Position numbers and translations under genes: made by a program
Notes under the pieces: generated by a model
What the model was told of the DNA's origin: nothing
The model's input: only the letters and a program-made list of their open reading frames with translations
Database searches by the model: none
Part shown: in pieces, positions 9,106-17,346 of the stretch
How positions within the stretch are numbered: the first letter of the stretch is position 1
Layout: each line of letters opens with the position of its first letter
Assembly (NCBI RefSeq): GCF_010686765.1
Contig: NZ_JAAGWF010000007.1
Location: forward strand, 1 to 64,000
DNA: 64,000 bases
DNA from: Geodermatophilus sabuli
Lineage (GTDB): Bacteria > Actinomycetota > Actinomycetes > Mycobacteriales > Geodermatophilaceae
Direction of reading: 5' to 3'

Positions 9106-9138
9106 GTCGTCGGACGGTGGTGCGGGAGGTGGTCGGCG

Positions 9139-10377
9139 GTGTCGGGTTGGCGCTCGGTGGTCGACCAGCTCGCCGCGCTGGACCCCGCGGAGTGGGATGC
9201 GGCGGACCTCGGCGATGCCGAGCTGCTGACGGCCGTCGTCGACGTCCAGGCCGCGGTCAACCGGCTCTCGGCGCTGCAGACCCGCCTGGTGCGCGCGGCC
9301 GACGTCCGGCAGGCCCACCGGAACGACGGCATGGTGTCGATGAGGTCGTGGCTGACGGGACACTGCCGGGTCTCCGGGCGGGAGGCCGTCGCGCTCGTCC
9401 GGGCGGGACGGCGGCTCGCCGAGCTGCCCGAGGTCGAGGCCGCCTTCACCGCGGGAGAGATGACGTCCGCACACGTCGGCGTGATCGCCTCCGCCGTGAC
9501 CCCCGCGCGGGTGGCCGCGGCGGCCGGCCACGGGATCGACGTCGCCGAGACCGACCGCGTGCTCGCCACGGCGGCCCGTGAACTGGGTCCTGAGGACACC
9601 GCGAAGGCGGTGCGCCGGTGGGTGGCAGGGGTCGACCCCGACGGGCAGCTCGCCGACGCCGCCGACGTGGATCGACGGTTCTCGCTGGCCGTCTCGCTGA
9701 CCGGCCGGGTCTACCTGAGCGGTCATCTCGACCCCGTCGGTGCCGAGACCGTGCACACCGCACTGGAGTCCCTGGCCGGCGCGGACCGCCCGGCAGGAGA
9801 CCTGCGCAGCCACGCCGAGCGTCAGGGTGAGGCCCTGGTCGAGCTGTGCCGGCGGGCGCTCGTGGCCGGAGAGCTCCCCGAGGTCCGTGGCGAACGGCCG
9901 CAGGTGCGGGTCACGATCGACTGGCAGTCCCTGTCAGCCGCGCGGACGGCGGCCGGTGCCGCCCCCGCGGAGCTGCCGTTCGCCGGCCCGGTGACGCCGG
10001 AGACCGCCCGTCGGCTCGCCTGCGACGCCTCGGTGGTGCGGATGATCACCGGCCCGCACGGGCTGCCGATGGACGTCGGGCGGGCTCAGCGCACCGCGAG
10101 CGCCGGCGTCCGCCGTGCCGTCGAGCTGAGGGACGACGGGTGCGTCTTCGCCGGCTGCACGGCTCCCGCCGCCTGGTGCGACGTCCACCACGTCGTCCAC
10201 TGGGCCCACGGCGGCCCGACGAGCTGTGAGAACGGCGCGCTCCTCTGCGAGCGCCACCACACGGCGGTGCACGAGGGCGGGTTCGCCGTCCGCCGCGATC
10301 CCGGCACCGCGGTCTGGCACACGGTCCGCCCCGACGGCAGCGAGATCGTCCCGCGCGGCCCGTGCCGGTCCGGCTGA
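9139..10377 (+). CDS. DUF222 / HNH endonuclease (13E12-repeat type)
   Basis: A 412-aa protein with an N-terminal DUF222 helical region (about 1-300) and a C-terminal HNH nuclease domain. The HNH core reads CDVHHVVHW, a GG-turn, then NGALLCERHH, preceded by a CxxxGC zinc knuckle (CVFAGC). This is the multicopy 13E12 family of actinobacteria; its biological role is unsettled, with nuclease or mobile-element ideas proposed. GTG start with GGGAGGTGG upstream. A LexA-box-like operator upstream suggests DNA-damage induction. No flanking repeats or attachment sites are visible, so it is annotated as a resident gene. Confidence 0.85.
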   Translation: MSGWRSVVDQLAALDPAEWDAADLGDAELLTAVVDVQAAVNRLSALQTRLVRAADVRQAHRNDGMVSMRSWLTGHCRVSGREAVALVRAGRRLAELPEVEAAFTAGEMTSAHVGVIASAVTPARVAAAAGHGIDVAETDRVLATAARELGPEDTAKAVRRWVAGVDPDGQLADAADVDRRFSLAVSLTGRVYLSGHLDPVGAETVHTALESLAGADRPAGDLRSHAERQGEALVELCRRALVAGELPEVRGERPQVRVTIDWQSLSAARTAAGAAPAELPFAGPVTPETARRLACDASVVRMITGPHGLPMDVGRAQRTASAGVRRAVELRDDGCVFAGCTAPAAWCDVHHVVHWAHGGPTSCENGALLCERHHTAVHEGGFAVRRDPGTAVWHTVRPDGSEIVPRGPCRSG

Positions 10378-10530
10378 GCCGCCGGTCGGGGAGCGTCGTC
10401 CTCCGAGAGCCGCGTGTCCGCTCGTCGGCGTGGCTGTCGCGCCGACTCGGGAGCCACTGCGTTCCGGTACCGGATCGATCCGTGCCACTCCGTGCCCGGC
10501 GCCACGGGGGCGCCCGAACGGGGGCAGGAC

Positions 10531-11039
10531 ATGGCACGGGGAACACGATCAGCGCTGTCGGCCGCGGCCGTCACGGCAGGTGTCCTGGCCACGATGGCAC
10601 CGGCCTCAGCCAGGGGACGACGGTCGGCGGCGCGGGGACGCAGTGCTTGCTGAACGACGCCGTCAGCGGCATCGCCAGCACGGTGCTGGCCTACGGCGAG
10701 GCTTGCGACGAGGTGGACGTGTGTGACCGGGACGGCAATCGCACCGACACCCTCATGGTCGGCCGGGGCGGCCACTACTTCGTCGAGAACGACGTGAGCA
10801 CCGGCGTCTCCTCGAGCGACTTCTCGTACGGCGACCCCGGAGACCGGGTGCTGGCCGGCCGCTGGTCGGACGGTCAGGCGGGCGACACCCTCGGCGTCCG
10901 CCGGGGCAGTGACGACTTCGGCGGGAGCTGGCCGGCGGCGCAGGCCTGGTTCGAGTGGTCCGTCGCGACGTACGGCTCCGACGTCGCTCAGCTCGACGGG
11001 GACGACGACGGAGAAGCCTGCGACGCGCTGCGCCGCTGA
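10531..11039 (+). pseudogene. frameshifted secreted repeat protein with Excalibur-like C-terminus
   Basis: The ATG at 10531 opens a clear signal peptide (MARGTRSALSAAAVTAGVLA..., ending APASA), but that frame stops at 10653. Immediately after the signal, another frame continues with QGTTVGGAG and runs to 11039, encoding units like those of the SGNH repeat protein at 5.6-7.1 kb (TDTLMVGRGGHYFVEND, FSYGDPGDRVLAG, GDTLGVRRG) and a C-terminal DGDDDGEACDALRR resembling an Excalibur calcium-binding motif. Adding one base near 10608-10616 would join the frames into about 169 residues. It is either a true one-base frameshift (pseudogene) or a sequence error. No SD better than GGCAGG is present. Confidence 0.65.
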
Positions 11040-11054
11040 TCCGCCCCCCGACGA

Positions 11055-11094
11055 CGGCGACGCCGCGCACCCGGCCGGGTGCGCGGCGTCGCCG
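11055..11094. terminator. 40-nt perfect palindrome, bidirectional terminator
   Basis: Positions 11055-11094 form a perfect palindrome: 18-bp arms around a GGCC centre, of which the arms include GGCGACGCCGCGCACCC. It fills the 67-nt gap between two convergent genes, and can fold from either strand, so it probably ends both transcripts. Confidence 0.75.
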
Positions 11095-11106
11095 GTCGTG
11101 GCAGGG

Positions 11107-13857
11107 CTACAGGGCCAGCCCGCTGCAGCCGGTCGAGCAGTCGATGCCCCAGATCGAGGCGCCGAGCGAGGCGAACCTCGCCGAGTACCTCAACCGCTCA
11201 CCGTTCGGGCCGGTGACCACGCCGCCACCGGCGGAACCGCCAGTGGACGGGTCGGTCGCGCCCGGATCGGTGGCGCCGGGTCCCGTCGTGCCCGGATCCG
11301 TCGCACCCGGATCCGGGACGCCCGGGGCCGTGCCGTCGGGGTCGGGCTGGGTCGAACCGCCGGGCTGCTGGGGGTTCGTTCCCGGGGTCGGTCCGGAACC
11401 GCCGGCCACGTAGGTCAGCGCGGCGTCCAGGCGCGAGGAGGTGGACCGGTCCGGCGAGAAGACGTACACGTCGTACCGGCCGGCCACCAGCGCCGGCGTC
11501 GTGAAGGTGAGCCGGGTGGGGCTCACCTCGTCCACCTGCGCCCCGCCGGTCGACCCGACCCGGACCAGTGCGCCCTCGGGGATGGCCAGGCCGGTGATGA
11601 CCACCCGGGTGCCCCCGGCCGCGCTCACGACGGTCGGCGAGATGGAGGTGAGCCGGAACGGCCCGGTCTCCGGATAGTCCTTCCTCCCACCCGTGGCCGG
11701 GGGAGTGCCCGGGTCGCTCGCGCCCGGGTCGCTCGCGCCCGGGTCGGTCGCCCCCGGGGTGGGCGTCCCCGTGCCGGGGCCGGTCGTCCCCGGGGTGGTC
11801 GTCCCGGGACCGGTGGCTCCCGGAGCCGGCGCGCCCGAGCCGCCGTCGGTGGCCGGGGTCTGCGGAGCCGGCGTACCGGTGCGGTCGTCGGTGTCCGGGG
11901 CCGGTGTGCCGATGGCACCGGGGGCGTCCGGAGCGGGCCCGACCGGGCCGGGCGTGCCCGTGCGGGGCGGAGTGCCCGACCCGGGAGCCGGGCCGGTGCC
12001 CGTGCCGGGCGTGCCGGTGCCCGGCGCCGGCGTGGCCGTCCCGGTGTCCGGGTCGGCGCCGCCCGCCTCCTCGTCGTCCGGGACCGGCGTCCCGGGTGTC
12101 CCGGTGCCAGGCTGGGGTGCGGTTGCCCGCGCCTCGTCGCCGACCAGCAGGGGCGCCGCGTAGGCCAGTCCGAGCGGACTCCCGTCCCGGAGAACGCGCG
12201 CGGTGAGCACGTAGCGGCCCTCCGCCAGCTCGGTCGTGGGGGAGAGCGCCACGGACCCGAGGCCGGGACGGGTGCCCAGGGAGAAGGTCGCCGCGCCGTC
12301 GTCGTCGGTGGTCGCCGTGACCCCGCCGAGGGTGATGTCCTGCCCGGTCAGCGCGTACACCTGGCCGCCGTGCTCCATGCCCAGGCCGAAGGCCACCTCG
12401 TAGGCCCCGGCGGGAGCGGAGCCGGTCGCCACCACTCGCGGGGCGACCGGTCCGGCGTCCGCGGACATGGCGGAGAAGACGTAGGAGACCGGTGCCGCCG
12501 TGTTGCCTAGGTCGTCGAGCGCCAGCCGGCCACCGGTGACCGACTTCCCGGCGAACGCCGGCAGGTACTGGACGTCGGCCAGCAGCGCGGCCTTGAGTTC
12601 CGCGGGCGTGGCCGTGCGGTCCTGCGCCTTGTAGAGGGCCACCGCCGCAGCCACGTGGGGTGAGGCGTAGGAGGTGCCGTCACCGATGCCGTAGCCGCCG
12701 CTGTTGTCGTGCACCATGATCCGCTGGCCGGGGGCGAACAGGTCCACCGTGGCGTCGCCGTAGGCGGAGTGGCCGGCGACCCGGTCGGCCGCCGTGCTGC
12801 TGCCCACCGTGATCAGGTTCGGCTGGTCGAGGCTGGCGGGGTAGCGGCGCTGGGTGTCGCGGTCGAGCGAGTCGTTGCCCGCCGCGGTGACGACCACGAC
12901 GCCCTTGGAGTCGGCGTACGCGATGGCGGCGGTGAGGATCGACGCCGCCCCGGGGTCGTCCTGCACGGTGCCCCAGCTCGCGTTCACGACGTCCGCGCCG
13001 TTGTCGGCGGCGTACCGGATCGCCTGCGCGCCGGCGTACAGGTCGACGCTCTTACCGGCGCCGATGACCAGCGGCATGATCGTGACGTCCGGCGCCACAC
13101 CGGCGCTGCCCTCGCCGTTGGCGGCGCGTGCCCCGACGATCCCCGAGACGGCGGTCCCGTGGGCGTTGTCGCCGCCGTTGGTGATGTCCGAGGTGTTCCG
13201 GTAGAAGTTCCAGCCGTGGCAGTCCCCGGGCTTGCCGTTCCCGTCCGCGTCGGACGAGCCGCAGCTCTCGTCGGGATTCGTCCACAGCGCCCCGGCCATG
13301 TCCGGGTGCGACAGGGCGTACCCGCTGTCCGCCACGGCCACGACCAGGCCGCGGCCCGTGCCGGCCTGCCAGCCGGCGGGAGCGGACACGTCCGCGCCCG
13401 CCGTCGCCCCGCCCCCGTAGACGTTCGACCCGGTGTTCTCCAGGTTCCAGCCGTAGCCGCCCCAGAACGGGTCGCTGACGACGAGGCCGTAGGTCTCGCC
13501 GGGCACGGAGAGCTCGACCTCGGCGCCGGGCACGACGGTCTGCACGTCCGCGGCGGTGATGTCGGTGCCGGCCACCAGTGCCGAGCCGTCGAACAGTGGC
13601 TGGGCCGAGTCCACGGCCGGCAGGGTCCCCAGCGCGGCCACCTGCTCGGCGGTCACGCCGCCGTCGGCCCGCACGACCAGCCGGGTCAGCCCGTCGCCGG
13701 GGCCGAGCTCGTCGGCCATCGCCAGCCTCGGGCTCAGGAACCACGCGTCGATGACCGCGGCACCGCTGAACCCCACCGTCATCGCGGCGACCGCGGCCAC
13801 CACCACGCGCCCGCGCCTGGTACGGCGTCCCGTGCCGATCCCCGTGCTGCCTGCCAT
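11107..13857 (-). CDS. secreted subtilisin-like serine protease (S8) with TIG domain
   Basis: A 916-aa protease. Signal-anchor about 15-40; inhibitor-like prodomain to about 130; S8 catalytic domain about 135-445 with Asp177 (VAVADSGY), His233 (NAHGTAVSG), oxyanion Asn328 (AAGND) and Ser396 (GTSYASPH). A beta-sandwich-like region follows (about 465-590), then about 130 residues of Pro/Gly/Thr repeats, an IPT/TIG immunoglobulin-like domain (ISPTVVSAAGGTRVVITG), a second Pro/Gly/Thr stretch, and a conserved-looking end with two Cys (IDCSTGCSGLAL). It should hydrolyse proteins outside the cell. The ATG at 13857 follows GAGGGATGGGA; a GTG ten codons upstream is the alternative. Confidence 0.85.
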   Translation of the reverse strand: MAGSTGIGTGRRTRRGRVVVAAVAAMTVGFSGAAVIDAWFLSPRLAMADELGPGDGLTRLVVRADGGVTAEQVAALGTLPAVDSAQPLFDGSALVAGTDITAADVQTVVPGAEVELSVPGETYGLVVSDPFWGGYGWNLENTGSNVYGGGATAGADVSAPAGWQAGTGRGLVVAVADSGYALSHPDMAGALWTNPDESCGSSDADGNGKPGDCHGWNFYRNTSDITNGGDNAHGTAVSGIVGARAANGEGSAGVAPDVTIMPLVIGAGKSVDLYAGAQAIRYAADNGADVVNASWGTVQDDPGAASILTAAIAYADSKGVVVVTAAGNDSLDRDTQRRYPASLDQPNLITVGSSTAADRVAGHSAYGDATVDLFAPGQRIMVHDNSGGYGIGDGTSYASPHVAAAVALYKAQDRTATPAELKAALLADVQYLPAFAGKSVTGGRLALDDLGNTAAPVSYVFSAMSADAGPVAPRVVATGSAPAGAYEVAFGLGMEHGGQVYALTGQDITLGGVTATTDDDGAATFSLGTRPGLGSVALSPTTELAEGRYVLTARVLRDGSPLGLAYAAPLLVGDEARATAPQPGTGTPGTPVPDDEEAGGADPDTGTATPAPGTGTPGTGTGPAPGSGTPPRTGTPGPVGPAPDAPGAIGTPAPDTDDRTGTPAPQTPATDGGSGAPAPGATGPGTTTPGTTGPGTGTPTPGATDPGASDPGASDPGTPPATGGRKDYPETGPFRLTSISPTVVSAAGGTRVVITGLAIPEGALVRVGSTGGAQVDEVSPTRLTFTTPALVAGRYDVYVFSPDRSTSSRLDAALTYVAGGSGPTPGTNPQQPGGSTQPDPDGTAPGVPDPGATDPGTTGPGATDPGATDPSTGGSAGGGVVTGPNGERLRYSARFASLGASIWGIDCSTGCSGLAL
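11230..12080 (-). repeat. low-complexity Pro/Gly/Thr coding repeats in the protease
   Basis: Two blocks (about 11230-11400 and 11690-12080) consist of degenerate 9-15 bp units coding PGATDPG, PGTGTPG and similar peptides, flanking the TIG domain. They act as flexible spacers in the secreted protease. Unit number is likely to vary between strains through slippage. Confidence 0.7.
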
Positions 13858-14084
13858 GTCGTCCCATCCCTCGGTGGACCCGCGCACGGCGGGCTACCTC
13901 ACCCCATCGACACGTCGGGGCCTCGTGCCGATCGCTCGAACGGGTCGTCCTGCGCCCTCCCACCCGGACGAGGGGGACGCCGCACGGGAGTGACGACTGG
14001 GACAGGGTGGGCCGCAGGGTCAGGTGGCACCGGCCCCTCGGTCGGGACAGGCATGTCCTCACGCTGAGTTCGGGTCCGACTTCC

Positions 14085-14090
14085 TAACGT
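14085..14090 (+). promoter_or_regulatory. -10-like TAACGT before secreted anchor protein (leaderless)
   Basis: TAACGT ends 10 nt before the ATG at 14101 with no Shine-Dalgarno sequence between them, so the transcript probably starts at or close to the start codon. Confidence 0.4.
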
Positions 14091-14100
14091 TTCCGCATCG

Positions 14101-15294
14101 ATGGCCGTCAGCGGCCGCTCGCGGCCCGAGGGTCCGGGGGCGGTGCGCCGGGACTCCGGGAGTACCGCCTTGTCACGCGCCGCACGTCGCTCCGCCCTGA
14201 CCCTCGCGGGGGTCGCCGGGATGATCGTCACCGGCCTGCTCAGCCCCTCCGTGGCGGGCGCGGCCGAGCGGTGCGTGCCCTCGCCCGACGGCGTCACGAC
14301 GGACTGCACCTACCTCGACACCGGGACGGAGCAGGAGTTCGTCGTCCCCGAGGGTGTGACGAGCGTCCGCGTGACGCTGCACGGCGGCGAGCCGGTGGCG
14401 GGGGAGCCGGCCGGCGGCACCAGCTCGCTCATCGTCGTCCCGGGCAGCACCCTGCTGATCGACCTCGGCGACGTCGACGAGCTGCCGTCCCCCACCGCGG
14501 CGGGTGCCGGGACGGACGCGCCGACGGCGGCCCCGGTCACGGCGCCGTGGTGGTACGTGGCGTCCGACGACGGAGCCGCTGCGTTGATCCAGACGCGGCG
14601 TGCCGCGGACCCGGGACGGTCCCCGGCCGCCGCGACGCCGGTGGACGACGACGCCCGGGGCCGCCTCGTGCTGACCTACTCGCCCGCCAGCGAGGCGGAG
14701 GAGCCCGTCGCCCTCCCGGCAGAGTCCGTGCCGGACCTCCCGCTCGACGGCGGGCCGTCGGCGAGCCCGGAGGTCCCGGCTCCCGCCGCAGGGACCGCGG
14801 CGGCTCAGTCCCCGGCGCCCGCTGAGCCGCCCGCGCCTGGCGAGCCTCCGGCTCCCGCCGAGGCGTCGGTGCCCGCGCCGGAGACCCTCCAGCCCGAGCA
14901 GTCCCCGGAGCCCGCGCCGGCGACCACGGCAGCACCACCGGCCGTCCCGGCACCGGACGGCGCCTCGCCCACGGACGTGCCGAGCGCCGCTCCCCATCCC
15001 TCGGACCCTGCGCCCAGGACGGACCCTGCGCCCACGACGGGCCCGGCGCCGACGGCGAGTCCTGCGCCCATGACGAACTCCGCGCCGACGCCGAGCGACC
15101 AACCGGCGGCGACCGAGCCATCGGCGGAGGACGCACCGATCGCCGTCGAGCTGGAGACCGCGTCCTCGGTCGTGCCCGGTGGTCTGTTCGACGCCGACGG
15201 TGTCGGAGTCCTCGCCGCAGCCCTGGTCGGCGTCGTCACGCTGGGCGTGTGCGTCACGGTGACCGTCGGCGCCGGGCGGCGGCGCGGCGACTGA
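14101..15294 (+). CDS. secreted, C-terminally anchored Pro/Ala-rich surface protein
   Basis: A 397-aa protein with a long N-terminal signal (hydrophobic about 33-56, cleavage near AGAA). A small N-terminal domain (about 58-205) includes EFVVPEGVTSVRVTLHGG, a beta-sandwich start seen in many actinobacterial exported proteins, and two Cys that could pair. Residues about 215-345 are Pro/Ala/Ser-rich (PAEPPAPGEPPAP-like), a typical wall-spanning stalk. A membrane helix (about 365-388) followed by GRRRGD anchors the end. No LPXTG motif, so anchoring is by the helix. Function unknown; not enzymatic by any visible motif. Convergent with rmlA, 8 nt apart. Confidence 0.75.
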   Translation: MAVSGRSRPEGPGAVRRDSGSTALSRAARRSALTLAGVAGMIVTGLLSPSVAGAAERCVPSPDGVTTDCTYLDTGTEQEFVVPEGVTSVRVTLHGGEPVAGEPAGGTSSLIVVPGSTLLIDLGDVDELPSPTAAGAGTDAPTAAPVTAPWWYVASDDGAAALIQTRRAADPGRSPAAATPVDDDARGRLVLTYSPASEAEEPVALPAESVPDLPLDGGPSASPEVPAPAAGTAAAQSPAPAEPPAPGEPPAPAEASVPAPETLQPEQSPEPAPATTAAPPAVPAPDGASPTDVPSAAPHPSDPAPRTDPAPTTGPAPTASPAPMTNSAPTPSDQPAATEPSAEDAPIAVELETASSVVPGGLFDADGVGVLAAALVGVVTLGVCVTVTVGAGRRRGD

Positions 15295-15302
15295 TCAGCG
15301 GG

Positions 15303-16172
15303 TCAGCGGCCCTCGACCAGCAGGTGCAGCAGGTAGTCGCCGTAGCCGCTCTTGCCCAGGGGTTCGGCGGCGCGCCGCAGTCCGTCGTCGTCCAGCCACC
15401 CCTGGCGCCAGGCGACCTCCTCGATGCACCCGATCTTCAGTCCCTGGCGGTCCTCGACGACGGAGACGAACTCGGTCGCCTGACGCAGTGACTGGAAGGT
15501 GCCGGTGTCGAGCCAGGCGGTGCCCCGGTCGAGGGCGGTGACGGTGAGCCGGCCCTGCCGGAGGTAGTGCTCGTTGACCGCGGTGATCTCCAGTTCACCG
15601 CGCGCGCTCGGCGTGATCCCGCGGGCGATGTCGACGACCTCGTTGTCGTAGAAGTACAGCCCCGGGACGGCGTAGGAGCTCTTGGGCTGCGCCGGCTTCT
15701 CCTCGATCGACAGCACCCGGCCCTCTCCGTCGAACTCCACCACGCCGTAGTCCTGCGGGTTCGCCACGTGGTAGGCGAAGACGTGCCCGCCGTCGGGCTC
15801 CGGCAGGCGGGAGAGCGCCGTGCCCAGCCCGGCGCCGTAGAAGATGTTGTCGCCCAGGATCAGCGCCACGGACGAGTCGCCGAGGAACTCGGCCCCGATG
15901 AGGAAGGCCTGAGCGAGGCCCTCCGGCCGGGGCTGGGCGGCGTACTCGATGCTCATCCCGAGCCGGCTGCCGTCGCCGAGGAGGTGCCGGAAGGCCTCCT
16001 GGTCGCCGGGCGTGGTGATCACCAGCACCTCGCGGACGCCGGCCATCATCAGCGTGGAGAGCGGGTAGTAGACCATCGGCTTGTCGTAGACCGGCATCAG
16101 CTGCTTGCTCACGGCCTGCGTGATGGGGAAGAGCCGACTCCCCGTACCGCCGGCCAGGATGATCCCGCGCAT
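15303..16172 (-). CDS. rmlA: glucose-1-phosphate thymidylyltransferase
   Basis: A 289-aa enzyme, standard length for RmlA. It makes dTDP-glucose from dTTP and glucose 1-phosphate, the first step to dTDP-L-rhamnose. The nucleotidyl-transferase signature [16 protein letters not shown] is at residues 1-16, followed by [20 protein letters not shown] (metal-binding Asp) and [16 protein letters not shown]. The ATG was chosen because it begins directly with the conserved strand; ten more upstream codons are open. TAACGT on the minus strand (16181-16186) lies 8 nt before this ATG. In mycobacteria a related nucleotidyltransferase lies close to fbiAB, as here. Confidence 0.93.
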   Translation of the reverse strand: MRGIILAGGTGSRLFPITQAVSKQLMPVYDKPMVYYPLSTLMMAGVREVLVITTPGDQEAFRHLLGDGSRLGMSIEYAAQPRPEGLAQAFLIGAEFLGDSSVALILGDNIFYGAGLGTALSRLPEPDGGHVFAYHVANPQDYGVVEFDGEGRVLSIEEKPAQPKSSYAVPGLYFYDNEVVDIARGITPSARGELEITAVNEHYLRQGRLTVTALDRGTAWLDTGTFQSLRQATEFVSVVEDRQGLKIGCIEEVAWRQGWLDDDGLRRAAEPLGKSGYGDYLLHLLVEGR

Positions 16173-16180
16173 GGGCGACG

Positions 16181-16186
16181 ACGTTA
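16181..16186 (-). promoter_or_regulatory. -10-like TAACGT before rmlA (leaderless)
   Basis: Read on the minus strand, TAACGT ends 8 nt upstream of the rmlA ATG (16172). No Shine-Dalgarno sequence lies between, consistent with a leaderless transcript and supporting the ATG at 16172. Confidence 0.45.
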
Positions 16187-16200
16187 CCGAGTCGCCCGCC

Positions 16201-16228
16201 ACGCCCCGCCCGCTCCACGGGCGGGCGT
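16201..16228 (-). terminator. hairpin downstream of fbiB
   Basis: Arms 16201-16212 and 16218-16228 (ACGCCCGCCCG type with one bulged C) flank a 5-nt loop, 24 nt after the fbiB stop. It would separate the fbiAB transcript from rmlA on the same strand. Confidence 0.5.
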
Positions 16229-16251
16229 GACCCCTCGGGGGGAGCGCCCGG

Positions 16252-17346
16252 TCAGTCCGCGGGGCTGCCCAGCCAGAGCCGGCCCACCAGTGAGGAGCCG
16301 CCCGGCGTGCCGACCGGCTCCCAGCGGGTGGTCCAGCCCTCGGCGTGCAGCTGGACGATCACCGCGCCGATGACCGCGCCCAGGTTGACCGCCGTGGTCG
16401 TGGTCGCCCGCTCCGGGAGGTGGACGTCGACCACGCCGTCGTCGGCACCGCCGTAGCGCACGACGACGGGGAACTCCGGCAGCGCGGCGACGGCGACGCG
16501 GAACGCCTCGGCGACGGCGTCCACCTCGCCGGGGCGGGGCACCAGGTCGGCCGCGGGGGCGCGGGTGGCGACGAGGTCGCGGGTGCCGTAGCGGAACAGG
16601 TCCCCGGCGCCGAGCCGGACCAGGGGGCGGGTGCCGCTGTCCTCGGCCGGCGGCTCGAACGGCAGGCCGCGGACGACGGCGACCGGCAGCCCGCCGAGCT
16701 TCCCCTTCACCAGGTCCGCCGCGGCGGCCAGCTCGTCGACGACGGCGACCTGGGTGGTCTCCAGCCGGTTGCCGTGGGTGTCCACGGCCCCGCGCAGGTC
16801 GGCCAGCGCCGCGATCCCGGCCGAGCCGACGGCGACGTCGGTGAGCCCCTCCCGCCAGGTGCGGCCGAAGGTGTCACTGACGACCACGGCGACGTCCACC
16901 CCGAGCAGGTCCCGCAGCCGGGCCCGGAGGCCCCGGGCGGAGGCGTCGGCGTCCTCCGGCAGCAGCACGAGGGTGTCGCCGGCGACGTTCGAGGCGTCGA
17001 TGCCCGCCGCGGCGACCACCCAGCCCTGCCGGGTCTCCACGATCTTCAGCGGCCCGCGCCGGGCCACGACCCGCACGGTCTCGGCGTCGATCGCACGCTG
17101 CCGGGCGACCTCCCGGTCGGTGCCGGGCTCGACCCGCACCAGTCGCCCCTCGACCTTGGCGACCACCTTGGAGGTGACGACGACGACGTCCCCGTCGGCC
17201 AGCCACGGCGTGGCAGCGGCCACCGCGGCGGCCAGGTCGTCCCCGGGACCGAACTCCGGCAGCCCGGGCACCGGGAGCACGGTCAGCCCCTCGGCCGCGT
17301 CCCGGGCCCGCGAGGGGTGGGGAGGACGGGGTCCTTCCTCAGACAC
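16252..17346 (-). CDS. fbiB: coenzyme F420-0:L-glutamate ligase (CofE/FbiB N-terminal type)
   Basis: A 364-aa protein that adds gamma-linked glutamates to F420-0. The CofE domain runs from about residue 21 ([18 protein letters not shown]) to about 260, with [31 protein letters not shown] and [17 protein letters not shown] as in FbiB/CofE. Mycobacterial FbiB has a nitroreductase-like C-terminal domain of about 200 residues; here only about 100 unrelated-looking residues follow, ending WEPVGTPGG. The GTG at 17346 overlaps the fbiA stop, but codons 2-20 lie inside a dispersed repeat (17286-17338), so a GTG near residue 23 may be the ancestral start. Same operon as fbiA. Confidence 0.88.
   Translation of the reverse strand: MSEEGPRPPHPSRARDAAEGLTVLPVPGLPEFGPGDDLAAAVAAATPWLADGDVVVVTSKVVAKVEGRLVRVEPGTDREVARQRAIDAETVRVVARRGPLKIVETRQGWVVAAAGIDASNVAGDTLVLLPEDADASARGLRARLRDLLGVDVAVVVSDTFGRTWREGLTDVAVGSAGIAALADLRGAVDTHGNRLETTQVAVVDELAAAADLVKGKLGGLPVAVVRGLPFEPPAEDSGTRPLVRLGAGDLFRYGTRDLVATRAPAADLVPRPGEVDAVAEAFRVAVAALPEFPVVVRYGGADDGVVDVHLPERATTTTAVNLGAVIGAVIVQLHAEGWTTRWEPVGTPGGSSLVGRLWLGSPAD
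17286..17338 (-). repeat. stop-anchored palindromic repeat, copy B (inside fbiB start)
   Basis: Begins directly after the fbiA TGA and reads GGAAGGACCCCGTCC, CTCGCGGGC and GACGCGGCC on the minus strand. It is the most degenerate on its 3' side. It is translated as residues 2-20 of the annotated fbiB frame. Closely matches copy A after whiB2 over its first 20 nt. Confidence 0.65.

Noticed and set aside
9139-10377. Mobile element carrying the HNH/DUF222 gene
   Set aside because: No terminal repeats, target duplication, integrase or attachment site seen; neighbours are ordinary chromosomal genes.
11690-12080. CRISPR-like or minisatellite array
   Set aside because: Units are degenerate, in frame and code Pro/Gly/Thr linkers of the protease; no spacers.
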